A stretch of DNA of 64,000 nucleotides from Progne subis subis (lineage: Eukaryota; Chordata; Aves; Passeriformes; Hirundinidae): positions 2,356,001-2,420,000 of the forward strand of contig JAKJHU010000016.1 of NCBI GenBank assembly GCA_022316685.1. The letters are read 5' to 3'. Of this stretch, positions 1 through 11,033 are shown one piece after another; position 1 is the stretch's first letter, and each line of letters begins with the position of its first letter. The notes under the pieces are model-generated. The model saw only the letters and a program-made list of their open reading frames with translations. It was not told the origin of the DNA and did no database searches. The position numbers and the translations under genes were made by a program.

Positions 1-230
1 AGTAGGCTCTCAGAGCACCTTTATGAAGCAACTTGTACACGCTGTTTTATATTTCTCAGTAATAAATGTTGCTCCTCACCCCAAATCTCAAATATAAATG
101 TTTATTACACATAAAGGACATGACTTTAGGAGTGCTCATATCAAGCTTTTTCATAAACAACATTTTTTGTTCCAAATATAAACAAAAGCAATTCACATTT
201 GACATTGATGCATTGAATATTACCTCAGTT
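1..230. other. AT-rich flank, no gene seen
   Basis: AT-rich sequence with an AATAAA hexamer at 61-66. It could be the 3' end of a transcript entering from the left, but no clear GT-rich downstream element or upstream coding exon is visible. The short open frames on both strands are what AT-rich DNA gives by chance. Confidence 0.3.
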
Positions 231-310
231 AAAAAAAAAAAACCCAAACCAAAAACAACAACAAAAAACCCAACAACAAAAAACAACAACAACAACAAAA
301 CCCCACCAAA
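231..310. repeat. A/C-rich low-complexity tract
   Basis: Begins as a run of twelve A, then irregular CAA, ACC and AAC units to about 310, with almost no G or T. Similar tracts occur at 10,310-10,430 and 16,249-16,388, and in the complementary T/G sense at 511-550 and 57,046-57,205. No target duplication or gene-like sequence precedes it, so it is annotated as simple sequence and not as a retrogene tail. Confidence 0.8.
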
Positions 311-510
311 CACTGGGTCATCTCTATACCTATTTCTTGATATTTAGTTAAAATTCACCTTATAGATATGTATCAGATTGCAAAAATTGGAGATGTCTGA
401 AAAAGTTGGAGGGTTCCAGGTTATCTTATGCAATATTGTAGTAATGTGAACCACTAAAATCCTGGGACTGTGGGTTTTTTTCCTTTTCTTTGCAAAAATG
501 ATTGTTAGTA

Positions 511-550
511 TTTGGTTTTGGGTTTTTTTGGGTTTTTTTTTTTTTTTTTG
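511..550. repeat. T/G-rich low-complexity tract
   Basis: Alternating GGG and T7-T17 runs. It is roughly complementary to the A/C tract at 231-310, so the two could act as imperfect inverted arms about 200 bp apart. Confidence 0.7.
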
Positions 551-3500
551 TCCTTGTATCCTTTCTGTTTGTGTTCTGTGTATCAGGGAAAGTACAGTAC
601 TGCCTATCATTATGACCAAACCCAGGACTGAGCCAAAAACCAATGATTCTTATTTCTACAGATTAAGTATTGTAAGCAACACCAAAAATGCCTGTTCTTC
701 TCATGGATATAATTTTATAGAAGTAAATCTAGGCAGTGGAACTCTGACAATATGACTCACGATGGTATGGTGAAAAAAAGGTTCTATAGCACTATACGTT
801 TTGTTTTTCTATGGAGCAGCCAACCACCTGTGCAAGGCACTGGGCTTTAGCCCTCAGTGTGTATGGGAAGAGGTCAACTATACTCTGTTCAATTACCAAA
901 TTACTCAAAATTCCTAGTATGTGAAGAAAACTGTTAGCAACATTCTTTCTGGCATCACCTGCTGTCCTGTCTAATCTGTTTATAACAGCATTCCCACCCC
1001 AACATCTCCAGCCTTCTGTAGCAAATATGAAATACTCATGTTCCCAAATCCTTGCCTCCTCTCCTACTGGAGGTGGGAGTCCTGTCACCTCCTTTATAAA
1101 GTTCATTAGAGAAGCCCAGCCATTGAGCCATGGGGTACAGAGTGAAGCCCCTTGTTTTCAAATTCTTCTCAGAGAGGAGGCTGGGGGCAGCTGGATCTAA
1201 TCTTAGCCCCAAATTTTGCCAATGGTATCAGTAACCATGTCCTGCAGGATCGCAGGCAGCAAATTATATATATTTATATAAAACAAATTGTTAATTATGG
1301 CAAATGATTAGACAAAATATCTTAATCAGGATTATTTACTACAGAGTATAAAACCTAGAACTACTAGTAGTGCATAGTGTAGGATATCATATTGCACTGT
1401 ATCACAGCAATTTTATTAAAACTAGCAAAAGGAAACAAGTTTTAAGTAGAGATTGATGTAACTCACCATACCAGTGCTGATGGGCAGATCTCTTTTTCTT
1501 CACCTTGAGGAGTATACTTGCGTGGTATTCCCTACCCAAGGATGGAATCTCCACATGCTCCATGGGAAACAACAACATTGTCTTAGTTGCTTGACCACAT
1601 TCCAGGGCAGAGCATCCTGCTAAATTTGTTCCCAGTGCTACAAGCTGTGTTTCTGTGCTTATGTCTGCCTGCGTTATTTGGCTTATGATAATTGTAAAGC
1701 CTTGGAACAGTATTTACATATTGTGCATCTTGGCCAGTTGATTCAAGTTGCTTTGTAGTAGATTTGGTTCTCGAAATTACCCCTCAATTTACAGGGTTAT
1801 TTTCCTCCCTGATGATCTTTCTGACAAACTGCCTAACAACTACCAGTAGATCTTGCTCGCACCATCCACTCCAGAAATGTCTGTTCCTCTCTGCCCCCAC
1901 TAACTCTATTTGGCTTGCAAGATCCATCCAAGGGTTCTTGAAAGGTTTAGAATCCGACATTGGTATATAACCTGCATACATACAGTTTCTGGATATACTT
2001 CAGTATAAATACTTGGTAGGGTCAAATGACAGCTCTCTCTGGATAATTCTACCTCCAAAATGTTTAGAAAAGCATGAAGATCTCCATAACTTGACGGTGA
2101 AGTTTTCAGCTAGAAAACAGAAAACCTAGACTTCTGAATCTGCAGGCAGGGGAACCCAAAAATTAGGTATGATGCTGGATCCAGTTCCAGATTCTGTACA
2201 GGTTGATAGTGATTCACAACATTTGGAGTGCCTAAGGATTTGGGTCTTGACTGAATGCAAACTTTGGGTACTTTATAACTTTAGAAGAGCTGACATAGTA
2301 TGAACTGATTCAACCAGTTGAAAACCTCCAAAAATGTTTTGAAGAGTTGTCTTTGCACAGCAGGTTTTTTGACAGATAAAGCACTGTCTATGCATTCAGC
2401 TTGCTAAATCAGGCATCATCTAGCCTTCCCCAGCTGCCACACACCTTCATAAAATATATGAACAAAATGAAATCTGTACTGTGACTAATTTGACAGGTAG
2501 TTGTGAATCCACACTTCTCCTGGATCAAGCTTGTGTTAAGAGTTGATTCTGTCATGAAGATGGCTGTTGTGAAGGAATGTGTAGACTCTGACCTGTTTGT
2601 GGTGAAGTCTAGAAAAAATATTTTCACATTTTCTGATGTCAGTTTTTCTGAATTATTGGAAGATGATGTCTACTTTAAGCTGTTAGGTGAACTATCATAT
2701 TTTAATTACCAGTGGAAGTGAATATGAGTATTGACACATAGCTCTTCTCTAAATATGAAATTCCTGAAAAAACTAAGCTACCAACCATTGAGATATTTCT
2801 GGAACATATATCATTTCCTGTATTGTGCAAGGGAGATTTAAAGTGCTGCATCTGTAGGGGATATTGTGCCACAGAGTGTGGCAGTGCTAATTTCGATATA
2901 TTCCTCTGTTATATTCAAAGACTTTGGGTGATGCTCTTGCTGTGTAAGCATTTCTTTTTTTTTTCTTTCTTTTTTTTTTTTTTCTGTACAACACCAGAAT
3001 ACTTAAGCATTATAGCTGCGAGAGTTTGAAATGCTGTTTGCAAGTCAAACTGTTTCAAAGTAGCCCTGAGGGGAAGGAAAACAAATATTCCCTTAACCTT
3101 CATTCTAATTATATCAGTCATTAAAATACAGGGAACAAAGAACAGTGTTTATTAAAATTCCCTTCTGTTGATAGCTCCTCTTTATAGCGTGGTTCATACC
3201 AGCAGATGTTTAGAGGAAGCATCTTTGTGGAAGAGAGGAATAGTATGCTTATGAATTGCGATCACTTAACCCAATATTTTAGAATATTCTGATACTCCCC
3301 ATGATCTTTTATAGTGTATCCTGAGGAGTTATTTTAAGAATGCATTTTCATTACAGTTATCTCTGTGGTTTTCCAGCTTTGCACAGTCCATTAAATGTAA
3401 AATCCTGATGAAATAACAGCGTTTGCTACTTGTTGATTAAGATCCAGAACTGGCATTGCATGCTCTGCAGACAAGCAGAAAGAAACGAAATGGCTGTTTT

Positions 3501-5169
3501 CAACTGAAGACCTAATTTCCCTTTGCTTTGAGAACTCTTGATTCTGTAATCATAAATTAATTAGGTTAATTCTGAGATTATTAATACGACTGGCATCTAC
3601 TTCAAACAAGGAAGCCATCTGCTTTTATAGGGGCATTGGAGAGGTACAGACTTTTGCTCTGCATAATTTACCTTCTTCATAGGACTTTTCTTCTTCCCTG
3701 CGGTGAAAGTTTCAGAGTGGGCTTCAGAGCACATGCCCCTATCCTGAGTTTGTGTCCAAGGTGACTATTCCACTGTGTTGAAAATACTCATACTCTGCCT
3801 TGGAAAGACTGGTCTCAGATTGTCTGATGATCAATAGAAATGAACAGAAGAACAGGAATCCTCTGTTTTTTAGCCAAAATTTGAACCTGAGTGGATATTT
3901 TTCTGCAATTTATGTGGCTTTTCATGACGATGACTAGAACAGGATGATGATGTCAAATTTTTATTACAGAAATTTGATCTGGAACCATTTCTCCTTTTGT
4001 TTCCTAAATATATAACAATATATAACAAATAGTTTTGTTATAATTAAGAGTTTTAAAAATCCTTAAACTTTCTTTTAGGAGGTAATTTCTGTTTTCTTTA
4101 ATTTTTGCATTCATAATCCACAGAAATGAAAATCGACTGTCATAAAGCTTTAAAAACTGCTTAAATATTTTTAAGCAGTATGTTTTTCTGCAAAAATGTA
4201 AGTTTAGTATGGTGCATGCTACTAGTCTGACATGGAGAGTAAGAGTCCTTTTTTCTTTCTTGGTTCTCATGCCACAGGGCCTCCAACTCATTTACAGGAT
4301 GATTCTGGTACAAGTAAAATGAAGCAGTCAGAGCAATCAGCATGGGATTAAGGGGCTCCAGCTCTCAGAGAGGTGCTGCATTGCACGTCTCTGCTGCACA
4401 CCACTTGTCTACCTTTATAGGGAAATACATGTTGCATTTGATGGACACGATGATGATAGCATATGCTATTGATGCAATCCTCCTAAGTTGGGGAATTCTA
4501 ACGTGTAAACCAGGTTACTGAGGCTTGTATGAAATTCAGGTCACACCTGACACAAGAAAGACAAAGGAGATGACTTCTGGGAGACTTCATATCCCAGCAG
4601 TAAAAGAGAGAGCAAGAACAAGCTCCTTAAGTTGAGTTACCAAAGCTCCATGGCATGCAAGTGTCAGCTGGTATCCTGAACTCTGTCATTTCCGTGGCTG
4701 TGTGGATGAAGACCATTCGCAGTGAAAAGAGCACAACAAGAGCAGCAAGCACAGGGCTGGTGGTATGAAAACAAACTGTTCAGGGAGCAGGTGGGAGGCA
4801 ATGGGGGCCAAGCACCTTAACCCCACTTCAAGCATGTCTAATGCTCCAGCAGCAGAAGGCAGCTGTAACTGGAGTGGATCCTGAGGCAGCTCAGAGCTAC
4901 TGCAGTAACATGTAGATCCTTTATCGCTGGGGTATAGGCTGTGACTGCCAGAGCACTGCTGTAACAATTGAAAAATCGTCTTTATTCAATAAAAAAATTT
5001 AAATTACTTCCTCGGTTGTGCCTATGCTACAGGTAAGGATTGAGCTGCTGAGCGACCTGCTACAGGGGTATGTTGAGTGAGAAATTACCAGAAACTGGTT
5101 TCAATAGCTAACCCTACAGAGTTCTTAGGTAAATTTAACTTAGCTGATTTAAGAGAATAATATTGACTG

Positions 5170-5170
<1 letters not shown>
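551..5170. other. Non-coding stretch, no gene supported
   Basis: Mostly AT-rich unique sequence. The only item marked separately inside it is an open frame on the minus strand at 792-1157. A T-rich run interrupted by C lies at 2951-2983. A 14-bp perfect palindrome (ATAGCATATGCTAT) sits near 4456-4469. No splice-bounded open frame, tRNA-like structure or recognisable transposon was found. Confidence 0.5.
792..1157 (-). other. Open frame of unknown origin (possible relic)
   Basis: A minus-strand frame stays open for about 121 codons from the stop at 1158-1160 to the stop at 792-794. Its first ATG is at 1104-1106. The predicted peptide has a balanced composition (for example FATEGWRCWGGNAVINRLD) with no low-complexity bias. 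Upstream, the same reading continues with three stops in about 40 codons, as in a decayed coding sequence. I recognise no domain. Open frames of this length are expected a few times by chance in 64 kb, so this may be noise; a decayed retroelement or retrogene piece is the alternative. Confidence 0.15.

Positions 5171-5215
<45 letters not shown>
5171..5215. repeat. Poly(T) tract, T45
   Basis: An uninterrupted run of 45 T. No complementary polyadenylation signal (TTTATT) or gene-like sequence follows in the minus sense, so a processed-pseudogene tail is not supported. The length of such runs is unreliable in assemblies. Confidence 0.9.
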
Positions 5216-5218
<3 letters not shown>

Positions 5219-8200
5219 GTGTGCCTGTTTTCATTTGGTAAAAGACAGACAATATCTGAGTCTATATTTCTATTTTAAAGATAAAACTAGCAGATCAGGT
5301 AATACTAGTTGTGTATGCCCACAGGACTTGGTTCTGAAGACTCTTTCATTGCTGTACAAGAGAGAATTCTCAATCCTCCATGAGTAATGCCACCAGGCAA
5401 ACCTGCTGATTTGCAGCAGTTCTGCTGGACATGGTGTCTTTTGCCTCTCCAATCCATCCCTTGCTTTTTTTCTAAGGAAAAAGTAAAAGGAAGAGCAAAG
5501 GAAACAATTTGCTTCTGGCAGATTTCTGTTTTACTGAACTGCCCATTTAGTACACAACACATGGAACCACACAAGTACCTTCCCACCATAATCCATATAA
5601 AGTGCTCTAAGTTTCCAAAAGTCAAAGTCTGAGTGAGTGGAAAAAGGGAAAAGCCCTACGGAAGCATCCAAAACTAAGAAAAAATGTCATGAAGACAAAA
5701 TGCCTGAGCTTATCAACATACACAACGTGCCTTCAGGAACAGGTTTCCACAACTTGTTGAATCACAAGCAAAGAATATGTGTTTTTAAAAAGATAAGTCT
5801 TTGATTATCCAAGCATTGACACAGACAGCAGTACACTCAGTTCTAGATGGAGCAGAATAAACATATTTACTCTGCACATTGCAATACAGGTTCACAGAGT
5901 GACTTGACTTTTCCAGTTGAGGGGGCTAATTCCTTAAAGGTAGATTTCCACAGGTACTTCCTTACTGATGAAAGAACCCCCCAAACCCCAAAAAGGATAT
6001 TTAGAAACCCTAAAGAGAAACCCTAAAGAAGTTGTTACCAATTTTTTTCCCCTGAGGCTGTCATGCAAATAAGGTTTTCAGTGGGCTGCTATTTTACATT
6101 AAACTAAATATGAAAGGGTCACAAACCACTAGTTCAGATTTGGTCCTGTGATACTGTAAATGCATTTAAATGAGGAGGATTGTTTTCTATTTACACTTGT
6201 ACCAGAGAAACAAACAGAGGTGTTTGTTTCTTGCTAGATTTTATAGAAACAAAGTGCAGGAAGCAATGAAGAGTCTGCTTTTATTTCTGAAATGCACATT
6301 CTCTTTCATTTTGCTTTGAGTCTTACATAACACCGTCGTCGTTCCCCACCCCCCCCCCCCCCCCCCCCCCAAATTCCACTGTTAAAAATCAGCATCAACC
6401 CCCAAATAATCCAATATTGCACGTATTCTGGAAAATGAATATGACCTAATTAAAATATAGAGGTAAAAGCACCAGTTGCATTCAGTAATTGCCATCAGGC
6501 AATGTTATTGCATGCAGAAAATTGACTAGTATACCCAATATAAATTATTGATGCACTCATATTGACTTATTCTGAATCTGATGGATAGAAAATGTGACAC
6601 TATTGTAATGTGCATATTGTATTAATAACATAACTAATCAAAGATAATTTTTAACAAACTATGACATAAGGCTCTAAATTATTGATGGAGAACAGTTTAG
6701 AGATGGTTAGTGCATTAGTTGAATGTGCTCATTTCACTGACCGTTTGGTCTGGTCCCATCTGCCACAAGTTAGCTTCCTCAGCTCTCTAGTACCCATTCA
6801 GGTGCATTTGGAGCAGCTGGGATATTAGTTCTCTGTGGAGAAATAAGATCTCACCATGACTCGCCAATGCTCCCTGCAGTTCCATGCTCCCCAGCAGCCT
6901 CTTCAACAATAGGACAAGGCCCTTCTCAGTTCCAGGTCTAATAATTTAATCCCATAAAACAACGTAACTTAGTCCCTCAGAGAGTCTAACCTTATTAATA
7001 AAAAATGTGGGCATACAATTTACACTGTTATAGTGACATTCCTCAATATTGCTTTTTTTCATTCTGTCAAAAGCTGCTTAATAAATAAAAGAGTTATTCA
7101 AGGAACTAATGTGGCCATTTGAGGTAAATGGCCTACGATTATGGCAGGAAAAATAGGAAAAAGTGGAGGCAGTGGTGGGAGGGATGTGAGAATAAGTGGA
7201 GTTACTCTACAGAAGGATATTGTTTCTTTAATTCTTTAGTTTGTGAAATAGTATCAACAACAACAAGAACAACAATAAGAAACAAAATGAACCATCCCCA
7301 GAATATGGATTTCGAAACAATAAATGCTCACTTTGGATCTATTTACAGTTAAATGTGGTAGTATCAAATAGGCCATATACTATTAGCATCATTTAGCAAT
7401 CCATTGGACAGGGAATCAGGACAATTCATATTGTGACTCAAAGCACTAAAACAAGTGGCTCTCCATGACTTTTATGTTTTGTGGTACAAATCAGCCATTG
7501 TGTGTCACGCAGTATTTGCAGACTGTGTCCATTTCCACAGATGTTTTAAGTTAGAAGTTCTTTGTTGTTAACCCTGAAATACCATCCCATGAGGAATGTC
7601 AAGAAGAAGCAAATGGTTGGAAACGTAAAGAAAACATTACCTGATGGCAAGAAGCTTTTGAAAGAAAATACTTTTCATACCAGCCTTCACCAGGGGTGGT
7701 GGGAAATGACACTCGTTTGCACACAGCTTTGTAAACATCCAGAACTCCCTTCCACCCTGCTGATTTTCTGCTGTATAGTGTCTTTGAGAATGGCTACATT
7801 TTTGGAGACCAGTTTTTATTCTAGGCAAGTTCTCTTTGTGCTAGAAAATTTGTCATGGTCCCATGTGGCCTTCTAGGCTGAATCAGCTGTCCCACCCAAG
7901 CAGCACTCTGTAATGCTCACAATGCCTCTCTGCCTTAGCTAATACCTGAGTGCTACATGGGCTTCAGCAATTGCTATCAGCAATCAAGGCATGAGTCAGA
8001 GGATGAAGTCAGACTCTGAATGAACAAAAAGATATGTCAAAGCATATTTGATTAGTGTTGCCAAAAAATGTCCTTATTTCTGATTTTCCATAATCAGAGA
8101 GTGTACAATTTTACTTGTTTTTCCTTTAGGCAGGCTGTAATTTACTGTCCCCACTGGAAAAGAAGGAAGCAGGTCTGAAAAAGCAGGGGAAATTCAGGAA

Positions 8201-10200
8201 GTATTCATATAGAAAACCACCGTTCACAGTAATAACACAGACCCAGCACACAATGATGAAAAATATCTGGATTATTCATGTGGTTCTTAAAAATCAAGGC
8301 AGCATTTCTGTCTCTATCCTCAGCTCACTTGCCTTTTCTGTCTCTGAAAAAAAGTAGGAAAGACTTCTTTAGAACTAGGTTTTCGGTCCTAGTCATAGGT
8401 GACATTATTAAGGGCAACAGAGAAATATTGCTTCCCTTCTCTGGTATGATTTCTCTCATGTGACTAACATATAACAAGGGAAGCTGTGATGAAGTTTCCA
8501 GCTTTCCAGCTCTGGTGGCACATTCTGAGGATTTCTGTGGCTCTCCAGCTCTGTCATTTGCTTGGGGGGAATGCTTGGGAACTTCCAAGAACCCAAGCTA
8601 GTCTGTTTCCCTTTAAGTGATGAGAACACCACATTTGCTTCCCCATCCTCACCAGACGTGACTAACCCTCAGGACTAACCCTTAAAAAGTTCTTCTGAAG
8701 AACTGTTTTCTCCAAAGGATTTCAGGCATACAAAAAGAGAAGAACTTTTTTTTTTTCCCTATCTTTTTAAATGATACAAGAAGATTGTGTCCCATGAGAC
8801 AGCAGTGCCATCAGATTTTATCTCAATAGTGTTCTCACAGGTTGAACATGGCTGTGATACCAGTATGTGGTTTTTAGGAAACATGGAACCAAGTACAGAA
8901 GGGACAAAAATGTGTTTTCCTACTGCGGCTGGCAAAAGGAGTACTTATTTTGGTATTCTAATTGCTACGGAGCATATGATCTCCAACTGTTTCTTCCAGA
9001 AGAATTAAAAATTGTCAAGTGGCATTCTGCCTTCTTTCTGCATTTCATGGAAACAGCTGGCTAAACTTCTGCACTCCCTCATCCTTCTGCTGGAGCCTGT
9101 TTTTTAGTCACGGGCTTGCTTTTTTACCCATCTATTTAAACATTGTTTACACCTTATTAATCTAGGCAGAGTAAGACATTCCGCAAGGTTTGAAATGAAG
9201 CACAAAAATTGTGCAGCAGATTTATCAAAATCCACTTTAACAAAGACTTAGATTTGACACTCCTGGTGTAAGTCAAAGGGTTTATCCATATTGAATTCCT
9301 GTACAATTTAATCCTTGTAAAATTTCACAAATTCACAACATGAGCAGTCACATTTGAGAAAAGAAGTCATAAAGAAGTTTTGTGGTTTTTTTCCTTTTTT
9401 CTTTTTTTCTGATCTTTGTATTTTATAATAAAATTGGTTGTTCCCATGTCAGAGAAAATTGTGCCTCTGTCTGCATGCTGCAGACTGAGAAATGCAGTTA
9501 GCTTTGCACTGTGGACAGAAAGCAGAAGTTTGGGTTGTACCATGCAACATCTCAGAGACTGCAGTGTTACAGGCCATGAAACATGAAAAAAATGGTGAGG
9601 GGCAGGCAATGTGTCACCTATGCAAAGCAGAGTTAAAGATATCCCAGGGAAGGATTTATTTATGTACAAAGACTGTCCAAATGAAGGCACCAGACCCTAA
9701 TTAGAGAAAATGGCTGAAGTGCTTGCCCTGTCAGTATGGGAATACGGGCAGTCAAAATTTCACTGGTTGTCTCAACTGCCCTTCCCACTCACACCGATGT
9801 GGCAAAACCAGCTTGCCCCTCAGCATCCCATTGCTTAAGGATGGTACATTAAAAAGGTATGACTGAAAATCTGATGTGGTTTTATATGGAGATTTTTAAG
9901 CCTCTAACATGTTTTCTGGAGGGCTTGAGTTTCATTGGCTGTAGTTATATTATAATGAGCATATGGACACAAGCCCAGGCTGTGGCATGGGCATTCCATG
10001 AGCTTCAGTGCTTGTGGAGAGAAAGCCTGATTCTACCTCCCCCTGTACAGAGAAGACACGTCCCTCCTGCCTGCAGCGTGGAGTGCCTTTGTGCAGTTGT
10101 CCCAGTCACCAGCTGTATGCACAATGCCTTCCAGTAACAGCACCTTGCTGGATTTGGGCAGTCAGCCTGGGATGGGCTTGTTGAAAGAGACAATGCCATG
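5216..10200. other. Non-coding stretch, no gene supported
   Basis: Unique AT-rich sequence containing the C22 run at 6349-6370. Several open frames of 60-107 codons occur here (for example near 5305-5632, 7562-7876 and 9367-9690). None has paired splice sites, and frames overlap on opposite strands, so they are taken as chance. Confidence 0.5.
6349..6370. repeat. Poly(C) tract, C22
   Basis: 22 consecutive C, preceded by CCCCA. Pure C/G homopolymers of this length are rare in vertebrate DNA compared with A/T runs. The G strand can form a G-quadruplex and the C strand an i-motif. Confidence 0.9.
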
Positions 10201-10205
10201 GGTAG
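10201..10205. repeat. Left target-site duplication (GGTAG) of solo LTR
   Basis: The five bases GGTAG immediately before the TG of the LTR are repeated exactly after its terminal CA at 11,029-11,033. Confidence 0.85.
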
Positions 10206-11028
10206 TGTCTTGGTTTGAAAAGACAGGTATCTGCTAGGGAGAGGCAGGCCTCCCTAGGAATGGGGAATTCAAATCCTTCCGTCCGTGTTATTATCATTTG
10301 GAAGATTAAAAAAACCCAAAACCCCAAAAAAACCCCCAAAACCCCCAAAAAACAACAACAACAAAAACAAACAAACAAAAACAAACAAACAAACAAAAAC
10401 AACAACAAAACCCCTAAACAAACAAAAAACCTCCCTTTTCAGTCAGAGCTATGGGGAAAGGAATAACAGGCCTTTACTAGTAAATATAACAGGACAGACA
10501 AACAACAACAACAATTATAATAACAGTAAAACAGAACCAAGAACCCCGAGGGCAAACGGTGGAAGCTCCCAGCGCTGATGGCTGGAAGCTGGAAGCGGTG
10601 GATTGTCCTCGGCAGGCAGGGGGGTGCCCTGGCAGATGAAGTGGGCAGCGCCGGAGAACCTGCAGCAGCTGGATCTGGGCTGACCCAAAATCCAGCAGGG
10701 CAGTGAAGAAACTCCGAATTCCTGGGCGCTCCAACAGATGGTAGAATTCCCAGGACCGAATCCCTCCATTAGCCGTGGAATCCAATGCAGCTACCAGTCG
10801 CTCGACCGTCCTCCTCCCGGAAAACTGAGAGCCAAGGAAAAAAAACAAAACAAAAAAACAAACCGCCCTCCCCACCCCACCCCACCCTCAGCTCCCGGGA
10901 GCCTTTCCTTCCCCCTAAATCAAGATCAACTCCCTTTTGTCTGGGTCAAGCACCCTTTAACTATCAATATTTAGTCTCCTAGCAACTTATGGGGGGAAAA
11001 ATTCCACAGGAAAACTTAACCCCCAACA
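10206..11028. mobile_element. Solo retroviral LTR, 823 bp, ERV-L-like
   Basis: The element starts TGTCTTGG, ends CCCCCAACA (TG...CA ends with short imperfect inverted termini) and is flanked by identical 5-bp GGTAG duplications. These are the hallmarks of a retroviral LTR integrated by an integrase. No gag, pol or env sequence and no second LTR are present, so it is a solo LTR left by LTR-LTR recombination. It contains an internal A/C-rich tract (about 10,310-10,430) and a GC-rich half (10,540-10,900). A 5-bp duplication fits ERV-L or some ERV1 families. The ends resemble a common songbird LTR family from memory. Orientation was not resolved. Confidence 0.85.
10310..10430. repeat. A/C-rich tract inside the LTR
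   Basis: Runs of A interspersed with CCC, then ACAA and AAAC units. It lies inside the solo LTR, so part of the A/C-rich simple sequence in this genome is carried by an LTR family. Confidence 0.75.
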
Positions 11029-11033
11029 GGTAG
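11029..11033. repeat. Right target-site duplication (GGTAG) of solo LTR
   Basis: Exact copy of the GGTAG at 10,201-10,205, directly after the LTR terminal CA. Confidence 0.85.
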
